Assembly (NCBI GenBank): GCA_963978545.1
Contig: OZ021722.1
Coordinates: 6,777,201-6,841,200, forward strand
Direction of reading: 5' to 3'
Origin: Linyphia triangularis
Lineage: Eukaryota; Arthropoda; Arachnida; Araneae; Linyphiidae
DNA length: 64,000 nucleotides
Made by a program: the position numbers and the translations under genes. How positions within the stretch are numbered: position 1 is the first letter of the stretch; each line of letters opens with the position of its first letter. This document shows positions 59,150 to 64,000 of this stretch, one piece after another. The notes under the pieces were generated by a model that worked only from the letters and a program-made list of their open reading frames with translations, ran no database searches and was not told the origin of the DNA.

Positions 59150-59350
59150 CACATAAGATAAGTAAGATAAATAAGATATTACGATCTCTACTGATTAATT
59201 TCAAGGTGTCAAAACGTTACAAACGAGGAATATTGCTACTTTCCACTTCCAACGTAGTCACAACACTGAAATTTAGTTTCAAATATCAGCAAAAGTAAAC
59301 ATAGAAAAAGTAAGATCTTTCTATCTTTATTTAATATAACCCTTAGAAGC
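59150..59350 (+). repeat. ~115-bp tandem-type repeat, middle block
   Basis: AAGATATTACGATCTCTACT, then TTAATTTCAAGGTGTCAAAA and CTGAAATTTAGTTTCAAATATC. Same motif order and orientation as 55255-55530. Confidence 0.55.
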
Positions 59351-60732
59351 ATACAGTGGCTCAAACAATTAGGAATATACTTCGTTTTTTGAGCAAATTA
59401 GCACTTTGTATGGTGAATAATGTGCAAAAAATGTAATTATAACAAAACTTATTGCAGAGATATTAAATTATGGACATTTTACTTTGTATATACACATGAA
59501 ATATAATAATTTATTAAAAATCACATTTTCGTACATCTTTAAATCTTTATTAGAAACATTTTGCAGTCAAAAAATTGAGAATACACTTATGAAATATATG
59601 TATAACTACTCCTAAATATTTTCTATTTTCCTGGTATTTTAATGGAATTTTGCATAATCTTATCCTTAACCTTTTCAACGATAATTTTTTTTTAATGAAA
59701 TTTGTAAGATGAACTTAAATCCATACTTTTAAATAGAAAATGGCTCCTCTAAGAGAAATCAGTGTTGATGTTGGGAAATTCCTATTAAAATTATTTAAAA
59801 AAAAATTAAATTATTAAAATATCTAAAATTGTAAGTAAAAGCCACACGTGCGCCTAGAAAATCATTGGACAATTTTAAAATGATGATTGATTGAAAATAA
59901 AAGTAGAAGAAAAAGGAAAGGAATTCAGAGTGATTTCACAAAAAGGAAAATCTTAATAGAAATGAAGGTTTATCATAAAGTAAATGCAGTCAAACTTGCT
60001 GCAGAAACTTCTCAAATCATTGGCAGAAGTGTAAGTGCTGAAACTGTGCGAAATGTCATTAGATAAGCTGGATATAAAAGTGGAGTTGTTAGGAAAACAA
60101 ACCGTTCGTCAGCTTGCAAAATCTGAAAAAGCATTTGAAGTTTGCGAAAACCCACCATTTGAGGACAAATAACTTTAGGAAGAAAGCGATATTTAGTGAT
60201 GAATGTAATTTCAACATTTTCAGTACTAACGGCTAATCTTACCCAATACCGTTTTGGATCCCAAGAAATTACGTCTTTCAGTAAAACGTGGTGGGGACTC
60301 TATCATATGGTTTGGGATAGTATGGTTTCAACCGCGGTACGAAATTTAGTTTTTATAGACGGCAATATGAACCAATTGGTTTACTTGGTATACTTCACAC
60401 AAATCTAAATGAAAGTGCTAAGAATCAGGGTATAGATTGAAATTTCATATTCCAGTATCACAAAGACCCTCAAACACTCGGTACGCAACGTCAAAATGTG
60501 GTGTCTTTTTACTTTCAATTACCCATATGTATTGTTACGAATTTTTGTATATTTGTAAATATTTCGTAGTGTTAATTTTGTAAATAGATAAATTTCTGTA
60601 CATTTCGCATAAGGCAATGCAATGGTTTGTTTCCCGGCAATATGAGTGTTATCGCCTGATAACGAGTTTTACAGAGGTAACTCTGGGAAGCGAGTTTCAA
60701 GGCAGGGCATTTAACATTATAGTAATGGGAAT

Positions 60733-60848
60733 CTCGCCAAATTGGCGAGATAGAGCCAAGTTGGCGATGGTTTTGGTGACTAATTTTTGTCGCCAAATTT
60801 GGCGAGAAATTGCCAAATGTCGCCAAACTTGGCAACCATTTGGCGACA
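60733..60848. promoter_or_regulatory. Cluster of TTGGCGA half-sites in the LTR
   Basis: Inverted pairs CGCCAAATTGGCG, GCCAAGTTGGCG, CGCCAAATTTGGCG and CGCCAAACTTGGCA, plus single TTTGGCGAC, in about 115 bases, upstream of the LTR TATA box. The density and dyad symmetry suggest a binding-site array for a dimeric factor. E2F-type (TTTGGCGC) is a loose resemblance only. Confidence 0.5.
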
Positions 60849-60962
60849 TTTTCGGTACATGTATCCTATAACCTATATAGGTCTTTTCGACTACTCTCTG
60901 GAAAGTTCTCCAGACATCTACCTCTGGGAGTTTCAAGAAGGTTCACGTATGTTCTCAGGTCA

Positions 60963-60972
60963 CCCTATAAAA
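60963..60972 (+). promoter_or_regulatory. LTR TATA box
   Basis: CCTATAAAAG in a GC-richer context, about 430 bp into the LTR and 340 bases before its AATAAA. Confidence 0.55.
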
Positions 60973-62677
60973 GCTCAGGGAGAGCGGGTGATGCAGTTAG
61001 TTAGTTAGTTGTTGACTGTTTTTGAGTCACGGAGCTAGTTGTTAGCTGAGTCCGTTAGTTGACTGAAGTTAGTTGATTTTGAATCACTGAGTTAGTTGTC
61101 TCTCAACGTTCATTGTGAGAGCTGTATTCCTGACTTGAGATACTGAGCATTCTGAAGCGAACTGTTTTGCATTGTCTTTTGCGACGATTTAGCAGTTGTT
61201 TGTCAAGTTTTTAACTGCTGTTTTGTGCTCTATTGAGGTGAAAAGAGCTGTATTGTGTCTACTCGAACGAGAAGTTCTGGAGCTGTAAGAGAACTGTGAA
61301 GAGTTATTTTGGAATAAATTTCTGCAAGTTTTGATCTGATTTTGGCGTCAAATCTTTCGAACCCGTACAACGCAACAGTATACATTGGGTAATGAAAGTA
61401 TAGCGTTCGGTCAAATTTTGTTGTTGTTGTTGATATTTTTGCATTTCTCGACGTTTCGGAATATCCCGATTTCAAAAAGTGATCTAGAAAAGATGTCTGT
61501 CTATGTGTATGTGTGTATGTGGTCGGCATAACTCCCGAACAAATTTACCTAAGATATTAAATTTGGTGTGCGAGTTGGTGGTAGTCATGGGAACTACCGT
61601 TAAGGCTTTCGTCAAAATCGCGCATGCATGTAAGGTAGGTGTCATTGAAAAAAAAATGAATTAATTGTTGAATTGTCATTGAAGTAATTGTTAAAAAACG
61701 GCTCTAACGATTTTGTTTAAAATCGCTGTGGTAATGCCTCTTAAGGTGTTATAAACATCCCCCTCACAGAAATTCCCGTAAAAATGCTTTAATGGCGTAA
61801 AAAGTTGAAAAACGAATGCCTTTAACACAGAGTTTTCATTCCTTGAGCATGCCTCATCAACGATCGTTTTTTTTTTTTTTTTTTTTTTTTTTATCTCTGC
61901 TCTGTTTCACTTACAAGAAAGGATAATATAAGAATTATCGATAAGCATATCGCCAAAAGCACCATTTTTTAGATCATTTATCCCTTTGGCGGAGTTTTTT
62001 TTCTTTGTAAACCCATATAAGAATTATCATAAAAAAAATATCTCCAAAGTTGCCATTTTTTCTAAATGAATGATGGAAATATGAAAACGGTAAATGACAC
62101 AAATCCACATCAGTAATTTAGGGTATTTGAAAGTTGTGCGATGTTCCACACCCCTAATTCATTGAAAAAAGCAGCTATACACACAACCACAATCCTCCGA
62201 CATCAATATTACAGAAAATCTGTGGACCACACCTGAAAAAGTGGCCCAAAAGCGTAAAATTAGAAACAAAGCCCATTAAAAACAAGTGTTGCAAGAATAA
62301 TAGGGTAAAATATCTTCAGATATCAACAAAAAGTTAATCAAATCGGTACCACGACGTTTGGAGTACATTATAAATGCCGTATTTCGTGCGCCTAAATATT
62401 GACACTTTCTTTGTATGTGGGATATTACAAAAATGTCACAGGTGTATTTTCAATTTTTTGAGGTAAAAATCTGCATAAGTATATTTTTGAAATGCTTCCG
62501 AAACTTTTCATATTAGAAGTTTTTCGTTGATTGTTCTTTATTTTTATTTTAAATTAAACCATTTGTTATGTATAAAATTAAGTACATGTTTGTCTACTTG
62601 GAAATGTGTTATTTATATTGAAAGTTGGATTTATCATTTAAAAGTAAGGCGTATTCTCAATTGTTTGAGCCACTGTA

Positions 62678-62923
62678 GTTGTTCCATACAAGAAACCACT
62701 TAGATTTTTATTTCTATACGCAGACTAGTTTTTACAGTGAATCCATGTAACATATAAATAAATCTAAGTAATTTTTCGATTTTATATGAGCTGAAACAAA
62801 GTGCTTTTTTTTTTTATGCAGAAATTCGATTAGGTATGTCAATGACACTGTTTTCATTGTTACTCAACAACGTGTTCATAACGTAACCTCTTACAAAAGT
62901 TAAAATAAATATTTTTTACTTTC
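62678..62923. other. Unassigned flank
   Basis: Sequence between the Tc1-like element K and the last family E copy. No recognisable feature. Confidence 0.5.
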
Positions 62924-62967
62924 AATTACCCATATTATTACATAGGGTAATAAAAGTAAAGGATTCG

Positions 62968-63006
<39 letters not shown>

Positions 63007-63650
63007 GATTTTTTTTTTGCATTTCTCCACGTTTTGGAACATCCTGGTTTCAAAATAGTGATCTAGGAAAAATGTCTGTCTGTGTGTCTGTGGTCAGCAT
63101 CACTCCCGAACAAATTGACCTACGATGTTCAAATTTGGTCTGCGGGTTGGTGATGGCACAGGGACCTACCATTAAGGTTTTCGTCAAAATCGCGCATGCG
63201 CCTACGGTAGCTGCCATTGAAAAAATCATGTTTTTCAGTAATTGCTAAAAAAACGACTCTAATTATTTTGTCCAAAAGCACTGTGGTAATGCCTCTTAAG
63301 GTGTTCTAAACATTCCCACCTCCCAAATTCACGTAAAAATGATTTAATGGCGTAAAAAGTTGAAAAACGAATGACATTAACACAGAGCTCTATTTTTTCT
63401 CCTCTCCTCAGTTTCACTTATAAGAAAGGATGATATAAGAATTACTGGAAAGTATATCGCGAAAACTATTTATTTACCGAAGTTTTTTTTTTTTTTTTTG
63501 AAGAACCATACAAGAATTATGGTAAAAAAATATCTCCAAACTGGTCATTTTTTCTAAATGAATGATGAAAATATAAAAACGGTAAATGACAAATTTGACA
63601 CCAATATTATAGTGTATTTAAAAGTTGTGCGATGTTCCTCACCCCTAATT
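62924..63650 (+). repeat. Repeat family E, near-complete copy 6
   Basis: From TTTTTTACTTTCAATTACCC to GCGATGTTCCTCACCCCTAA, about 775 bp after the end of copy 5, with an A run at 62969-63004. Confidence 0.85.
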
Positions 63651-63769
63651 TTTTTTGCAAAAAGGAAATATACTCCATCATTTTTCTACGCATAAAGAAG
63701 GCTCTTACCACACGTCATTACTATCGGACATTAAATCAAAATTTGCACGCTTCTAAGGGTTCACTGATT

Positions 63770-63930
63770 TTAAAGCGTCAAAAAGTAACCGAAACGTTCT
63801 ATACGAGGAAAATCACAATGCCCAACTTCCAATAGAGTCACAATAATAAAATTTAAAACAACTACCAACAAGTCCAGTCTCAAATAAAGTAAGTGGTTCC
63901 GATTTTGATTAAACTATTTTTCAGAGATCG
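63770..63930 (+). repeat. ~115-bp tandem-type repeat, right block
   Basis: ACGAGGAAAATCACAATGCC, AACTTCCAATAGAGTCACAA and AATAAAGTAAGTGGTTCCGA follow the order of 59205-59300 and 55480-55510. It may continue beyond the window. Confidence 0.5.
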
Positions 63931-64000
63931 AATAAGACCGAAATGTGGAATTTATGAACAGTTTTTGATTGTTACAATGCATACGCTAAAATTTCGTAGC

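Larger units (their letters stand above)
60533..61377 (+). mobile_element. Solo LTR, Gypsy-type, 4-bp TSD
   Basis: It starts TGTTACGAATTTTTG and ends ACGCAACA, is 845 bp, and is flanked by GTAT at 60529-60532 and 61378-61381. It has a TATA box (CTATAAAAGC at 60965) and a poly(A) signal (AATAAA at 61313), so promoter and terminator order agree with plus orientation. A cluster of TTGGCGA/TCGCCAA half-sites lies at 60733-60848. No internal region remains. Confidence 0.88.
60506..62150 (+). repeat. Repeat family E, copy 5, split by a solo LTR
   Basis: The first 27 bases (TTTTTACTTTCAATTACCC...) lie left of the LTR, and the rest (CATTGGGTAATGAAAGTATA...) runs from 61378 to TTCCACACCCCTAATT. Confidence 0.85.
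59950..62375 (+). pseudogene. Tc1-like transposase, broken and interrupted
   Basis: Fragments in order: AGYKSGVVRKTNRSSACK and KAIFSDECNFNIFSTNG (about 60070-60230), GGDSIMVWDSMVSTAVRNLV-like (about 60290-60350), DGNMN, and RNVKMW (60485-60500). After the family E insertion, PPTSI-type DLNPIEN equivalents (SSDINITENLW) and KRKIRNKAH, KKLIKSVPRRLEYIINAVFR appear at about 62190-62370. Many stops and frameshifts, so it is inactive. It is a different Tc1 lineage from 45321-46547. Confidence 0.78.
59355..62675 (+). mobile_element. Decayed Tc1-like transposon K, split by family E
   Basis: Inverted ends CAGTGGCTCAAACAATTAGG and CAATTGTTTGAGCCACTG are flanked by TA (59353-59354, 62676-62677). Family E copy 5 sits at 60506-62150. 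Without it the element is about 1.7 kb, the usual Tc1 size. Confidence 0.85.

Noticed and set aside
60196..60408. Independent 70-codon gene
   Set aside because: It is a shifted frame across the decayed Tc1-like transposase.

Overview
This is AT-rich animal genomic DNA. It holds one complete host gene with spliced introns, pol III (tRNA-derived) SINEs, and dense DNA-transposon debris. The transposon content and the ABC-transporter sequence fit an arthropod, perhaps a spider or another arachnid, but no sequence feature fixes the species. No bacterial-type genes, CRISPR arrays or operons are present.

Host gene: a plus-strand ABC half-transporter of the mitochondrial ABCB10 type runs from 4230 to 34880 in 12 coding exons. 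The exons total 1947 bases and encode 648 residues. All splice sites are GT-AG, the phases are consistent, and all nucleotide-binding motifs are intact. Only about 6% of the gene span is coding. The 11 introns are largely filled by nested repeats: pogo/Tigger-like, hAT-like, Tc1/mariner-type and foldback MITEs, tRNA-derived SINEs with target-site duplications, a LINE fragment split by another insertion, and one end of an LTR retrotransposon with a tRNA-Trp-type primer-binding site.

Region 35-64 kb has no recognisable host gene. It holds several MITE families, a tandem duplication, a mariner-derived foldback element (40828-41379) and an apparently intact Tc1-like DD34E transposon (45321-46547) with perfect 30-bp inverted repeats. 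It also holds two tRNA-Met-like SINE units, and the decayed remains of a larger element (55559-59119). That element's only gene combines a PIN/XPG-like nuclease region with a cysteine-rich C-terminus, a composition that suggests the Academ superfamily. Right of it is a three-level nest: a solo LTR with a 4-bp target-site duplication, inside an unclassified 0.7-kb repeat, inside a decayed Tc1-like element.

Repeat family names A-N and K used here are local labels for this window only. The strongest candidates for something unusual are the PIN/XPG-Cys8 element, the extended tRNA-Trp complement after the LTR, the mariner hairpin, and the cluster of TTGGCGA half-sites in the solo LTR.
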